Assembly: GCF_013141765.1 (NCBI RefSeq) | Contig: NZ_WHOD01000049.1 | Location: 62,001 to 126,000 of the forward strand | Origin: Paenibacillus foliorum | GTDB taxonomy: Bacteria > Bacillota > Bacilli > Paenibacillales > NBRC-103111 | Direction of reading: 5' to 3' | DNA length: 64,000 nt | Shown: positions 45,594 through 54,535 of the stretch, one piece after another | Layout: each line of letters opens with the position of its first letter | Position numbering within the stretch: position 1 is the stretch's first letter | Notes under the pieces: generated by a model | The model's input: only the letters and a program-made list of their open reading frames with translations | What the model was told of the DNA's origin: nothing | Database searches by the model: none | Made by a program: the position numbers and the translations under genes

Positions 45594-45647
45594 TTGTTAT
45601 TTTGTTGTTTCGAATAGTAATTTCATAGGGTGACAACAAAATAACAA
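45594..45647. promoter_or_regulatory. Perfect 15-base inverted repeat before the kinase gene
   Basis: TTGTTATTTTGTTGT (45594-45608) and its exact complement ACAACAAAATAACAA (45633-45647) are 24 bases apart, about 90 bases upstream of the kinase start. As DNA it could be a double regulator site, as RNA a hairpin. No long T tract follows, so it is not an ordinary terminator. Nearby ATCGACT is directly repeated (about 45548-45562). Confidence 0.7.
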
Positions 45648-45847
45648 AGGCGAACACTGGCGTTTCTCCAAAACTTGCTGAGCCCTCCGTCTCCACCGTC
45701 GACAACAACCCTTTAATTTTCAATCACGCTTGAAAATAAATAGAAAGAAAATATTGATTATAGGCTTACAGATCAATATCAAATCGAACGTACAAAACCC
45801 GATAAAAATCGCCAACAGAACACTTATACAAACATAGTAACAGAAGT

Positions 45848-45886
45848 AAAATAGCGTGTCCCCTGAAAATAACAGGGAGCACGCTA
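45848..45886 (-). terminator. Terminator after dctP
   Basis: TAGCGTGCTCCCTG and CAGGGGACACGCTA form a 14-base stem with one mismatch on the minus strand, followed by TTTTAC. It separates the TRAP operon from the kinase genes. Together with the inverted repeat this accounts for the 398-base gap 45503-45900. Confidence 0.78.
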
Positions 45887-45900
45887 GGGGGAGCGAAAAA

Positions 45901-46935
45901 TTATTTTTTGCGAGCGGCGTCGATTTGTTCCAGCACTTCTTTGTATTCAGCGCGGTACTTATCGATTACCGGTTTAACCGCATCCTGCCAAGGCTTAACA
46001 TCCTTTACTTCGGTGATCTTTACGCCGGCAGCACGCACTTTATCTTCGGCTTCCTTCTCGTATTTATCCCATGATTCACGTTGGGTTTTGACGGAATCCA
46101 ATGCCGCTTGCTTAATAATTTTACGATCATCTTCAGACAGCTTATTCCAAGCAGCTTGGCTGATCAGAAGCACTTCCGGAACACGCTGATGACCATCCAG
46201 AATCAAATTCTTGGCCACTTCAAAATGGTTGGAGGATTGATAGCTCGGGTAATTGTTCTCAGCAGCGTCGATAACGCCAGTCTGCAGCGAACTAAATACT
46301 TCTCCGTAAGCCATAGGCGTAGCATTAGCACCAAGCGCGCTCATCAAATCGATGTTGATTTTATTCTGAATGACACGGATTTTCTGCCCTTTTACATCGG
46401 CCAAGCTAGTTAGTGGCTTGCGGGAGTAGAAATTACGTGCCCCAGAGCTGTAATAAGCCAAGCCTTTCATCTTGGAGCTTTCCAAGCTGTCCAGCAATTT
46501 ATTAGCGGGCTCGCTTTCAAGGAATTTCCATAAGTGCTGATCATTATCGAATACATAAGGCAAGCTGAATACACCATAGTTTTTATTGAATTCAGCCAGA
46601 GGCCCGCTGCTTACGCGAGTAAACTCAATAGCTCCAAGCTGCACCTGCTCCAGAACAGCTTTCTCTTCTCCCAGCTGGGAAGCCGGGAATACATCGATTT
46701 TAATCCGTCCCTTAGTCCGTTCATTAACAAGATCAGCAAACTTCTTATCCCCAATTACTGTCGGATAATCAGCAGGATGCGTATCAGCCAACCGAAAGGT
46801 ATACTTCTTCCCTTCGTCCTTCTTTTCTCCTCCAGCAGCATTTGTAGGTGTTTCTTTACTCCCGCAGCCTGCAAGTAAACCTCCTGCTATGACCAAGCTG
46901 GAAATAATGCTTACCGTTCTAGTTAACGTTTTCAT
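45901..46935 (-). CDS. dctP: TRAP transporter substrate-binding lipoprotein DctP
   Basis: 344-residue binding protein of a TRAP importer, lipid-anchored at Cys24 (LLAGC). Family signature: YTFRLADTHPADYPTVIGDKKFADLV, then GLAYYSSGARNFYSRKPL and the substrate-contact Arg region KIRVIQNK. It binds an organic acid, typically a C4-dicarboxylate or sugar acid, and hands it to DctQM for sodium-driven uptake. AAAGGGG precedes the ATG. It is third in the unusual order dctQ-dctM-dctP and is followed by a terminator. Confidence 0.93.
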   Translation of the reverse strand: MKTLTRTVSIISSLVIAGGLLAGCGSKETPTNAAGGEKKDEGKKYTFRLADTHPADYPTVIGDKKFADLVNERTKGRIKIDVFPASQLGEEKAVLEQVQLGAIEFTRVSSGPLAEFNKNYGVFSLPYVFDNDQHLWKFLESEPANKLLDSLESSKMKGLAYYSSGARNFYSRKPLTSLADVKGQKIRVIQNKINIDLMSALGANATPMAYGEVFSSLQTGVIDAAENNYPSYQSSNHFEVAKNLILDGHQRVPEVLLISQAAWNKLSEDDRKIIKQAALDSVKTQRESWDKYEKEAEDKVRAAGVKITEVKDVKPWQDAVKPVIDKYRAEYKEVLEQIDAARKK

Positions 46936-47024
46936 TTTTAATTACCCCTTTACTTTGTAGTTTATTTTCCTACATAGGGGGTCAAGAGTCCTCTTAACCC
47001 CGGCCTTGCATACTGGATCGTTCG

Positions 47025-48323
47025 TCAATGCTTCATCATATTAGGCAGCCACATGACTAAATCAGGTATATACGTTAACACTAACAAGACCACGCACATC
47101 ACATAGAAAAATGGCATCATTGCTTTCGTGCCCTGGCTGATCGAGATTTTGCCTATTGCACAGCCTACGAACAGCACCGTTCCTACCGGAGGTGTTAACA
47201 ACCCGATCCCCAAATTCAGCATCATAATAATACCGAAGTGTACAGGATCCATACCCAAATGAGTGACCACTGGCAGTAAAATCGGCGTCATGATCAGGAT
47301 CAGCGGCGCCATATCCATAGGTGCCCCCAAAATTAGAAGCAATATATTAATAATAAGCAAAATGATAATCGGACTGTCGGAAATGCCCAGCATCAGATCG
47401 GTTACCATGCCTGGGATTTTCAAGTAAGCTAATAACCAACTGAATGCATCAGAAGCGGCAATCAAGAATAACACCATCGACACTGTGCGAAATGTTTTCT
47501 TTAGAATTAACCACATCCGACTAATCGGAATATCACGGTACACAATAAACGTTAGAATGAATGCATACAAGCAGGCAAGCGCTCCGGATTCCGTTGCAGT
47601 AAACCAACCTGTAAAAATACCTCCCAATATGATGGCAGCCGTTAATAGAGACATCACACCATCAAGAACTATTTTGGGAACATCCTTGCGCTGTATAGGG
47701 TCTCCCTTAGCATATCCACGCTTAATTGCGTAAACATAGCTTGTTGCCATCAAAGACACACAAAGAATGAGCCCAGGTACAATCCCCGCTAAGAACAGGC
47801 TTGCAATCGACACTCCGCCACCAGCAGCCAAGGAATACAGCACAAGATTGTGACTTGGCGGTACGACAACACCTTGAATGGCTGAGGAAACGGTTACACC
47901 GACTGCATAATCGGTATCATACCCTTTTTTCTTCATCATTGGTATCATAACTGAACCGATGGAGGATACGTCTGCGACGGCAGATCCGGAAATATTTCCA
48001 AAAAACATGCACGCCACCGAGTTAACCATTGCCAACCCACCGCGAACCCTTCCAACGATCAACTGCGCGAAGTTGACGAGCCGCAAGGCCAGCTTTCCTT
48101 CACTCATCATATGACCTGCCAAAATAAAGAAGGGGATCGTCAACAGCGAGTAGGAGCTTATACCTTGAACCATCCGTTGTCCGACTACCGCTAGCGGTAT
48201 TTCCAAATACATTACCGTTAGCAGCGTGGATAAAGCCAAGGTTAGAGAAATCGGAAACCTCAGGACCATAAACAGCACGAAGCTAATACTCAGAATCAAT
48301 ACGGCAATTGTTGTTTCTTCCAC
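47025..48323 (-). CDS. dctM: TRAP transporter large permease DctM
   Basis: 432-residue membrane protein with about 12 helices, the transport subunit of the TRAP system. Family segments: VNSVACMFFGNISGSAVADVSSIG and MMLNLGIGLLTPPVGTVLFVG. Start is GTG at 48323 after GAGGGTG; it overlaps the dctQ stop by one base (TAGTG). Confidence 0.95.
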   Translation of the reverse strand: MEETTIAVLILSISFVLFMVLRFPISLTLALSTLLTVMYLEIPLAVVGQRMVQGISSYSLLTIPFFILAGHMMSEGKLALRLVNFAQLIVGRVRGGLAMVNSVACMFFGNISGSAVADVSSIGSVMIPMMKKKGYDTDYAVGVTVSSAIQGVVVPPSHNLVLYSLAAGGGVSIASLFLAGIVPGLILCVSLMATSYVYAIKRGYAKGDPIQRKDVPKIVLDGVMSLLTAAIILGGIFTGWFTATESGALACLYAFILTFIVYRDIPISRMWLILKKTFRTVSMVLFLIAASDAFSWLLAYLKIPGMVTDLMLGISDSPIIILLIINILLLILGAPMDMAPLILIMTPILLPVVTHLGMDPVHFGIIMMLNLGIGLLTPPVGTVLFVGCAIGKISISQGTKAMMPFFYVMCVVLLVLTYIPDLVMWLPNMMKH

Positions 48324-48823
48324 TAGTGCTCACCCTCTTCTATACCGTAATGCCTTTTGGTTTCAATACCGATAAACTGCAGAAATGAATATATGCATAC
48401 CAATACGCCTGTGATTGGCATAATCACATAAATAACGCTATTGGGCAGCTTGGTGGCTGCGAGTGTGCTTTCATTCATCAGCACCGTAAACTCGGCTCCG
48501 GATATGACCAAGTACACACCGAAGGCAAATGTACTCGCATAGATAAACCGGTCCAGAACCCAGTTCCATCTTGGCGGTAATTTGCTCGTAAACGTGTCGA
48601 TTGCCATGTGCAGCTTCTCTCGGAATCCGATAGCAATACCGAGAAAAGAAAACCACACTAACAGCAAAAGCGTCACCTCTTCTGACCAGTACAACACAAA
48701 ATTAAACAACTTGCGCGTCATTACCTGAACGGTTACGATCAAAATCATGGCCAGCAGCGCCACCATCGAAAAGTTTTCAAAAAAGCTGTCGATGGAAAGC
48801 GCAATTCGTTTCATTGCTTTCAA
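48323..48823 (-). CDS. dctQ: TRAP transporter small permease DctQ
   Basis: 166-residue membrane protein with four helices; the family segment VTLLLLVWFSFLGIAIGFREKLHM is plain. TTG at 48823 is chosen because GGAGG lies 8 bases upstream; an ATG three codons later is too far from that site, and the frame open to 48916 has no ribosome site. First gene of the TRAP operon. Confidence 0.9.
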   Translation of the reverse strand: MKAMKRIALSIDSFFENFSMVALLAMILIVTVQVMTRKLFNFVLYWSEEVTLLLLVWFSFLGIAIGFREKLHMAIDTFTSKLPPRWNWVLDRFIYASTFAFGVYLVISGAEFTVLMNESTLAATKLPNSVIYVIMPITGVLVCIYSFLQFIGIETKRHYGIEEGEH

Positions 48824-48978
48824 TTCTTTATCCTCCCTCTTGCTATATCCTGATGTAAGTGTTTTCATTTGACTGACAAAACTAATTGTAAAGAATTTGT
48901 TTGAAGAACGTAACACGATTGGTTTTAGAATTATTTGTAATTTTTTTAGGATTTTTATAAAGCTTTGATTTTTTTATA

Positions 48979-49022
48979 CAAAAAAAGCCTCCCCCCACTT
49001 TCACAGTGGTCTTGGGAAGCTT
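48979..49022 (-). terminator. Terminator of the 5TM sensor kinase gene
   Basis: On the minus strand AAGCTTCCC and CCACT pair with AGTGG and GGGAGGCTT (small internal loop), followed by seven T. Confidence 0.78.
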
Positions 49023-49056
49023 GTAGTTTTTACTTATAGGTTCTAGCAAGAGCCCG

Positions 49057-50466
49057 TTAACGAATTGGCAAATATAAGGTGAAGGTACTGCCCTTCCCTG
49101 CTGTGCTGCTTAATTTCAACCGTCCACCGAGCAAGCCGGTTAATGCGCGGCTAATCGACAGCCCAAGCCCGGTCCCCCCATACTGGCGGCTAATCGAGCC
49201 GTCAGCCTGCTGGAATGCCTCAAATATAGGCTCCTGCATCTTCTCTGGTATTCCAATTCCCGTATCACTTACGGAAAAGGCCACCCACTCCCCAGACAAC
49301 CCCTCATCCCTCGGCTCAGGCTTCCACACCCTGAGTATTACGCTTCCATGTGCCGTAAATTTGAAGGCATTGGAAAGCAAATTCCGCAAAATTTGCTGTA
49401 ATCGTAGCGCATCCGTATGAATAAGAGAGGGCAGCTCTGGCTCCTCTTGAATCGCAAATTCGAGCCCCTTCTGCTCCGCTATATGGCGAAAGCTATATTC
49501 CATTACATAAGTGATTTCACTAATAATGACTTCTTCATTCAAAATTTCCATCCGTCCTGCCTCAACCTTCGATAGATCCAAAATATCATCGATCAGCCTC
49601 AGCAGCTCCTGCCCTGAAGAATGAATAATGGCCGCATACTCGGCTGTCTCCGATCCGTCCTCCTGTTTATCTGCATCGCTAATAAATTGGGAGAGGGCAA
49701 TAATACTGTTTAAAGGGGTTCTCAGCTCATGCGACATATTAGCTAGAAATTCTGATTTGTATTGAGAGGAAAGCATCAGCTGATGTGCCTTCTCCTCTAA
49801 TATTTTGCGCGTTGCAATCAGTTGTTCGGTTTGCCTCTGCAGAGAGTCATGCGCAATCTGAACATCAGCCACTCTACGTCGTTCCAAATGAAAATCACTG
49901 AGCATAAACATATAAAAAAAGCTCAGAAGGATGCTTGCCGGAAGGATCGCCGGAACAATTTGGCTTACATACATTTCTATTTGAATGGTTCCAAGTAACG
50001 CTACATTCACACAATTGGCTAAATTAACCGCAAGAATTACAACTGTAATTTTGGCCCAAAAGCTCCAATCTACTTTCTTTAATAAGATATTTAAAATTAC
50101 ACAAAGTACACCCAGAAGCACCATATTTAAGCAGCCTGCCCAAGCCGCGCTCTGTAAACCAAATGTAAGACGGGCCACTCCTATTCCAACACCAATAACA
50201 AGCAGAGTAATTGGATTCGAATAGACCAATGTACAAATGATTAAGGGCAGAAACCGCAAATCGAATTTAATATCGGGGCCAACATCAAAGCTATACACCA
50301 TCGTCAACCATCCTGCGCCGATAGCGAGCAAGACAGAAAGAGCATACTTCAATACTCCTGAAGCCTGTGAAAGCAAATATTTATGTACTAACATCGCTGT
50401 ATAAGTCAATGTAGTCAGAATACTTATATTTATAATAAACACTTTAGCATACTCCACTAACCCCAC
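49057..50466 (-). CDS. Sensor histidine kinase with 5TM LytS-like membrane domain
   Basis: 469-residue kinase. Residues 1-190 hold six or so hydrophobic helices resembling the 5TMR-LYT sensor domain (GVGIGVARLTFGLQSAAWAG). A coiled linker leads to HisKA with SEFLANMSHELRTPLNSII and an ATPase domain with LSNAFKFTAHG, VSDTGIGIPE and GGTGLGLSIS. It lacks a receiver domain and no response regulator is adjacent, so it is an orphan kinase. The first GTG at 50466 is very near GGAGG; a GTG three codons later (50457) is an equal candidate. Confidence 0.88.
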   Translation of the reverse strand: MGLVEYAKVFIINISILTTLTYTAMLVHKYLLSQASGVLKYALSVLLAIGAGWLTMVYSFDVGPDIKFDLRFLPLIICTLVYSNPITLLVIGVGIGVARLTFGLQSAAWAGCLNMVLLGVLCVILNILLKKVDWSFWAKITVVILAVNLANCVNVALLGTIQIEMYVSQIVPAILPASILLSFFYMFMLSDFHLERRRVADVQIAHDSLQRQTEQLIATRKILEEKAHQLMLSSQYKSEFLANMSHELRTPLNSIIALSQFISDADKQEDGSETAEYAAIIHSSGQELLRLIDDILDLSKVEAGRMEILNEEVIISEITYVMEYSFRHIAEQKGLEFAIQEEPELPSLIHTDALRLQQILRNLLSNAFKFTAHGSVILRVWKPEPRDEGLSGEWVAFSVSDTGIGIPEKMQEPIFEAFQQADGSISRQYGGTGLGLSISRALTGLLGGRLKLSSTAGKGSTFTLYLPIR

Positions 50467-50623
50467 ACCCCTCCAAAACTAATCCATAGTGAATGCCTAC
50501 ATTATACCATAAGGACTCTTTACCCCTGTAAAGCCCATTTAATGAACCATTATGGACAGATGTCCCGTCTGCAAAGAGCCTCTCAAACAATTCGTCAAAT
50601 AAATAAGGATAGGGTGAATATGC

Positions 50624-50665
50624 AAAAAAAAATCATTAGCAATTATAATCGCTAATGATTTTTTT
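50624..50665. terminator. Terminator after the CstR-type gene
   Basis: AAAAAATCATTAGC pairs perfectly with GCTAATGATTTTTT around a 10-base loop; A and T runs on both sides make it work in both directions. Confidence 0.88.
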
Positions 50666-50728
50666 CATTTATAATTTCAACTTCCCAGAACCTAATTCCA
50701 CCTGAGTTTAAAGTTTATTGTCCGCTGT

Positions 50729-50989
50729 TTACCGGCTTTTGACTAACAATTCCACTGCTTGTCTCACCATTTTACTAGTATCTCGGCCGGCTTCCTTTTC
50801 TTCAACAATGCATTGCTCCAAATTTACCGCCACGATATAAGCAATGGCCTTATCCGCTGCGTTTCTGACGGCTGACAGCTGGCTCACAACGTCCTTGCAG
50901 TTCTGCTCTTCCTCCATCATTCTCAATACACCGCGGATTTGGCCTTCTACACGCTTTAATCTCTTCTTTACATCCTCATCGTATTTCAT
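50729..50989 (-). CDS. cstR: CstR-type persulfide-sensing repressor (YrkD-like)
   Basis: 86-residue DUF156 repressor. Counting from the chosen start, cysteines fall at 31 (QNCKDV) and 60 (NLEQC), the exact positions of the reactive pair in Staphylococcus aureus CstR. The position that is His in CsoR is Asn56, so copper sensing is not expected. ATG at 50989 follows GGAGG by 6 bases; an ATG 15 bases earlier overlaps that site. It is last after the sulfur genes but has its own promoter and operator at 51011-51055. It should release DNA when per- or polysulfides link the cysteines. Confidence 0.88.
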   Translation of the reverse strand: MKYDEDVKKRLKRVEGQIRGVLRMMEEEQNCKDVVSQLSAVRNAADKAIAYIVAVNLEQCIVEEKEAGRDTSKMVRQAVELLVKSR

Positions 50990-51010
50990 TTTACGCCTCC
51001 CCATTATTAC

Positions 51011-51055
51011 ATACCGGTATAGGTATATTATTACCGATATTCTTTATAAAAACAA
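51011..51055 (-). promoter_or_regulatory. cstR promoter and CstR operator
   Basis: The minus strand has TTGTTT (51050-51055), 17 bases, AATAAT (51027-51032), then the palindrome ATACC-TATACC-GGTAT (51011-51026). The palindrome shares the ATACC/GGTAT arms of the two sites before the sulfur operon, so CstR probably represses its own gene. Confidence 0.72.
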
Positions 51056-51074
51056 CGTATGGAGGACATGCTGT

Positions 51075-51554
51075 TTAAATAAACAAATTCACTTTAGCAT
51101 CTGCTGCATCACCCAGATATGCAGCAACCCCAGCATACTCAATGCCATCGATTAATTCTTCCTTTTGTAAACCAAGTAAGTCCATAGTCATCGTACAAGC
51201 TACTAATTTTATATTTTGTTCTTGGGCCAGTTCAATTAATTGCGGTAAGGATAAAGCATTATGTTTGTTCATTACATGCTTGATCATTTTAGGCCCCATT
51301 CCACCAAAATTCATTTTGGATAATCCAAGCTTATTCGCGCCACGAGGCATCATCTTCGCAAACATATTCTCAAGCCAACCCTTTTTCAACCTAATCTTTT
51401 CATCCTTACGCAGAGCGTTAAGCCCCCAAAAGGTAAAGAAAATAGTTACTTCGTGATCATAAGCGGCAGCGCCGTTTGCAATAATAAATGCAGCAATAGC
51501 TTTATCTAATTCTCCGCTAAAAAGTATGATAGTTGATTTTTCTTTTGTTTCCAT
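51075..51554 (-). CDS. DsrE/DsrF-like sulfur-carrier protein (YrkE-like)
   Basis: 159-residue soluble protein of the DrsE_2/peroxiredoxin-like family. It shows TIILFSGELDKAIAAFIIANG, IFFTFWGLNALRK, and the sulfur-accepting Cys in KLVACTMTMDLLG. Such proteins accept and pass persulfide sulfur with TusA. ATG at 51554 follows GGGGG by 8 bases; upstream in-frame ATG codons have no ribosome site. It is the last sulfur gene before cstR. Confidence 0.85.
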   Translation of the reverse strand: METKEKSTIILFSGELDKAIAAFIIANGAAAYDHEVTIFFTFWGLNALRKDEKIRLKKGWLENMFAKMMPRGANKLGLSKMNFGGMGPKMIKHVMNKHNALSLPQLIELAQEQNIKLVACTMTMDLLGLQKEELIDGIEYAGVAAYLGDAADAKVNLFI

Positions 51555-51601
51555 TATTTCATCCCCCATTGTCATCTTAACAACCCATGAACTTGCTCCT
51601 C

Positions 51602-51826
51602 TTATGTTTTTTTGACTATAAACGTAAACACTCCATTATCTTCTTTGGCTTCAATAAGCTCATGATTGGTTCGATTCACCCAAGCCTGAAAATCCTTCAT
51701 TGAGCCTTTATCTGTCGTTTGCAGCTCCATAATTTGCCCTGATTCCAAAGAATCGATTCCTTTTTTGGCTTTCACAATCGGCAACGGGCAAGCAAGCCCT
51801 TTTGCATCTACTATTAAATTTCCCAT
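51602..51826 (-). CDS. TusA-family sulfur carrier (YrkI-like)
   Basis: 74-residue TusA protein. The CPxP motif GLACPLPIVKAKKGI carries the active Cys that holds persulfide sulfur. AGGAGG lies 8 bases before the ATG at 51826; an in-frame TTG at 51844 overlaps that site. It is followed by the DsrE gene, a common partner in sulfur relay. Confidence 0.9.
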   Translation of the reverse strand: MGNLIVDAKGLACPLPIVKAKKGIDSLESGQIMELQTTDKGSMKDFQAWVNRTNHELIEAKEDNGVFTFIVKKT

Positions 51827-51856
51827 ATACGTTTCCTCCTCCAAATTCGTTTTCTC

Positions 51857-52432
51857 TTATTGGTCCTTTTCAATATCATGAGCCCACTCAGACATACCGG
51901 GTGCTACATTAATAATGCTTGTGAACCCTTGTTCAGTAAGCATTTGACAGGCCATATCACTCCGATTTCCAGTACGGCAAACGACATAATATTCGTTGCT
52001 TCTATTAAGCTGAGCTATCTTCTCTTCCAGTTCTCCAAGCGGAATGGATATCGCTCCAGGAATATGTCCGAATGCGTATTCTGCCGGTTCACGAACATCG
52101 AGAATATGGACCTTCTCTCCCACAGCTACTTTTGCTTGGAGATCATCATTCGATACCGTATGCGGATATTTCAACTCGGCTTTTGTTAGGGATGCATCCG
52201 ATTTGCGAATAAAGTGACGGAATACACCGTTGTCCTCTTTTAACCCAACATATTGATGTCCTGTGCGACTTGACCAGCTTTTAAGATCTGCAACAGAGCC
52301 TTTATCCGTCGCCCTTACCTCCAGTACTTCTCCAGCTTTCATTTCATCCATCGCCTTTTTGGTTCGAACCACTGGGAGTGGGCAGGCAAGCCCTTCGCAT
52401 TCCAAGGTTCGATTCACCTGTAGTGTTGTCAT
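51857..52432 (-). CDS. TusA-rhodanese fusion protein (YrkF-like)
   Basis: 191-residue two-domain sulfurtransferase. Residues 1-75 are TusA-like with CEGLACPLPVV; residues 90-191 are a rhodanese with the active Cys in VVCRTGNRS. The fusion suggests direct sulfur passage from the rhodanese cysteine to the TusA cysteine. Matches the layout of Bacillus subtilis YrkF. GGAGG is 10 bases before the ATG. Confidence 0.92.
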   Translation of the reverse strand: MTTLQVNRTLECEGLACPLPVVRTKKAMDEMKAGEVLEVRATDKGSVADLKSWSSRTGHQYVGLKEDNGVFRHFIRKSDASLTKAELKYPHTVSNDDLQAKVAVGEKVHILDVREPAEYAFGHIPGAISIPLGELEEKIAQLNRSNEYYVVCRTGNRSDMACQMLTEQGFTSIINVAPGMSEWAHDIEKDQ

Positions 52433-52462
52433 AAGTAGATGACCTCCATTTATATAAATTAT

Positions 52463-52783
52463 TTATTTCCCGAATTCCATATCCCCGGACCACTTCGACA
52501 TGCCGCCTAGCATATTTATAACGTTATAGCCCATAGAAGATAGAAATTCGCAGGCTTGACTACTTCGATTGCCGCTGCGGCATACTATTACGGCTTCTTG
52601 TTTTCTATCCACTTCGTTAAGTGCCCTTGCTATCTGCCCCAATGGGATATGTTTAGCTCCTGGGATATGACCCGTTTCCCATTCATCCGGTTCTCGTACG
52701 TCGATAATGGTTACATTTTCTTTGCGGTTGATACGATCCAGAACATCTTGCGGCTGTTGCTCTTTGTAGGTTTTAGAGTTCAT
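52463..52783 (-). CDS. Single-domain rhodanese
   Basis: 106-residue sulfurtransferase with the loop VCRSGNRSS that holds the persulfide on its Cys, and the usual IIDVREPDEWETGHIPGA. Basic residues in the loop fit thiosulfate or persulfide substrates. It lies between the dioxygenase-type gene and the TusA-rhodanese gene in the same operon. Confidence 0.92.
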   Translation of the reverse strand: MNSKTYKEQQPQDVLDRINRKENVTIIDVREPDEWETGHIPGAKHIPLGQIARALNEVDRKQEAVIVCRSGNRSSQACEFLSSMGYNVINMLGGMSKWSGDMEFGK

Positions 52784-52809
52784 TGTTTTGCCTCCTCAAA
52801 ATAAAATTA

Positions 52810-53943
52810 TTAATCATGAACCGCACAACGATTGGGTCCAATCTCCATTTCCCGTTGTTCCTCATTCGTTGGGCTTAACTTACCCATATTCGTTTGCCGT
52901 ATTTCCTGATAAGCATTAGGCTGAGGCGGCAAATTTGCAGAAACGGTGCGTCTGAATTCGGATTCGTCTTGAATATTTAGACCTGGATTTTCACTATACA
53001 AGTCACCAAGACGCGCAGACACTTGACCGCCATCACCTAACTCCGTGAACTTGCCAAAATGTGCTGGAAGCACAATCAAATCGGTCGGCAGCTCTTTATA
53101 ACGCTCGTATAAGGTTGTTCTCAGGTCTTTAACCCAATCCTCCGCTTTGCCAGCCAAATCTGGACGACCAATTGACTTCACGAATAAGATATCCCCAGAA
53201 AGCAAGTATCGGTTGTCGACAAGTAGTGAAGTGCTCCCAATCGTATGGCCCGGAGAATAAATCGGCTGAATGCTGATTTTCGTATTCCCTACCACGAGGT
53301 GTTTGCCTTCCTCAAGCTTTTCATAATCGAATACAACCTCTGCTGCATCTTTGGGAGGAAGCCAGTAGGAGCCCTTCGTTTTTTCAGCTAATTGTTTGCC
53401 CCCCGAGATATGGTCTGCGTGAAGATGAGTATCTATAGTATGTTTGATCGTTATATTCTTTTCCTTGGCAAACTCCTCGAACACCTCGGTCATCCGAACT
53501 GCATCAATTACAGCAGCCTCTCCATTGGAGATAACCATGTAAGACAAGCATCCTTTGCCGATACGAACAAATTGATAAATCGCCCCTCCGTCCTTCAAAT
53601 CTCCTATTAGGACAGGCTCCAGATGCTCACTCCAAGATTTCATGCCGCCAATCAGATAAGAAACGTTCGGTTTCCCCTGTTCAACCAATAGTTCCCCTAC
53701 AAATTTTGAAGAGCCTTCCTTGGCGCATACAACTAGAATTTCTTGATCATCTGGAATTTTATCAAGAATGGAATCTACCCCCTCGAGCAGTTCAAAATAG
53801 GGAGTATTCATTACCTCAACATTTTTGCCTTCGATCTTCCAATCATTAAAGTCGTTTTCATTACGAACATCTAATATAAAAATCTGTTCATTGTTCAAAA
53901 CCTTTTTTGCCAAAGATTCCGCACTCATTCCTTGCAATTTCAT
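52810..53943 (-). CDS. Rhodanese-persulfide dioxygenase-like fusion (YrkH-like)
   Basis: 377-residue protein. Residues 1-110 are a rhodanese domain with Cys in VVCAKEGSS; residues 120-330 form a metallo-beta-lactamase fold of the ETHE1/persulfide dioxygenase group with [19 protein letters not shown] and LSGDILFV. In CstB of Staphylococcus aureus the order is reversed (dioxygenase first). It should oxidise persulfide to sulfite, with sulfur fed in or out through the rhodanese. First gene of the operon; GGGGG precedes the ATG, with a leader of about 195 bases. Confidence 0.88.
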   Translation of the reverse strand: MKLQGMSAESLAKKVLNNEQIFILDVRNENDFNDWKIEGKNVEVMNTPYFELLEGVDSILDKIPDDQEILVVCAKEGSSKFVGELLVEQGKPNVSYLIGGMKSWSEHLEPVLIGDLKDGGAIYQFVRIGKGCLSYMVISNGEAAVIDAVRMTEVFEEFAKEKNITIKHTIDTHLHADHISGGKQLAEKTKGSYWLPPKDAAEVVFDYEKLEEGKHLVVGNTKISIQPIYSPGHTIGSTSLLVDNRYLLSGDILFVKSIGRPDLAGKAEDWVKDLRTTLYERYKELPTDLIVLPAHFGKFTELGDGGQVSARLGDLYSENPGLNIQDESEFRRTVSANLPPQPNAYQEIRQTNMGKLSPTNEEQREMEIGPNRCAVHD

Positions 53944-54051
53944 CTATTGTCCCCCTAAAAATATATTGGCGCCAATTGGAAAAGCTACCCGACTCGCAAT
54001 CACCTAATCCTGTTTACGAAGTTATTAAGTTCAAATCCCATGCACCCCCAC

Positions 54052-54067
54052 ATACCTGTATGGGTAT
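54052..54067 (-). promoter_or_regulatory. Second CstR operator, in the leader of the sulfur operon
   Basis: ATACC-TGTATG-GGTAT is a near-perfect palindrome 72 bases downstream (centre to centre) from the promoter-proximal site. It lies inside the predicted transcript, so it could serve as a roadblock or for looping between two repressor tetramers. Confidence 0.7.
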
Positions 54068-54123
54068 GTTTTAAGCCAAAAAAAAGAGATGAGATTAGTA
54101 TTCATGAATCAAATCTTTTACAT

Positions 54124-54174
54124 ATACCCGTACGGGTATGTAATCACTATATTAAATAATGTGATTTTCGTCAA
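54124..54174 (-). promoter_or_regulatory. Promoter and main CstR operator of the sulfur operon
   Basis: The minus strand shows TTGACG (54169-54174), 17 bases, TATAGT (54146-54151), then the perfect 16-base palindrome ATACCCGTACGGGTAT (54124-54139) at the expected transcription start. Bound CstR would block initiation. The remainder of the long gap 53944-54772 holds the second operator and a palindromic element; no gene was found. Confidence 0.82.
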
Positions 54175-54535
54175 GTGTCTAAACATGTAAAAGCAATCTC
54201 CTAACAAAAATACTGCTTGCAGTATCCTTCGGGTGAGGTAGTGGTTGCTCATTGAATAGAAGGCCTGCAGCCGCGGGAACACAAGTTCATACAAGATGCA
54301 CAATCGCTTTTTCTAATTTTTTTTGTAGAAATTGGCTTATTGCCCGATATACATCCCATATCTGGTACCATCCGTATGATCTTGGAAAAAGTAAAGTAAC
54401 ACAACTACATCAGCGGCCAAAATTCCACATCTACACCTCCAAGTGACACAATTGGAAGCTATATCCTAGGAAACATAGAGAACATCTGTAATGGTGTAAA
54501 CAAACGCAGTGCTGCATCTACAGAAGTGGAGGAGA

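Noticed and set aside
45848..45886. The hairpin after dctP was considered as part of the 15-base inverted repeat system
   Set aside because: It has its own complementary arms and a T tract on the minus strand, so it is an ordinary terminator.
54118..54446. Two frames of about 60 codons on opposite strands in the gap near the sulfur operon
   Set aside because: They overlap the promoter and operator or each other and lack ribosome sites and recognisable features.
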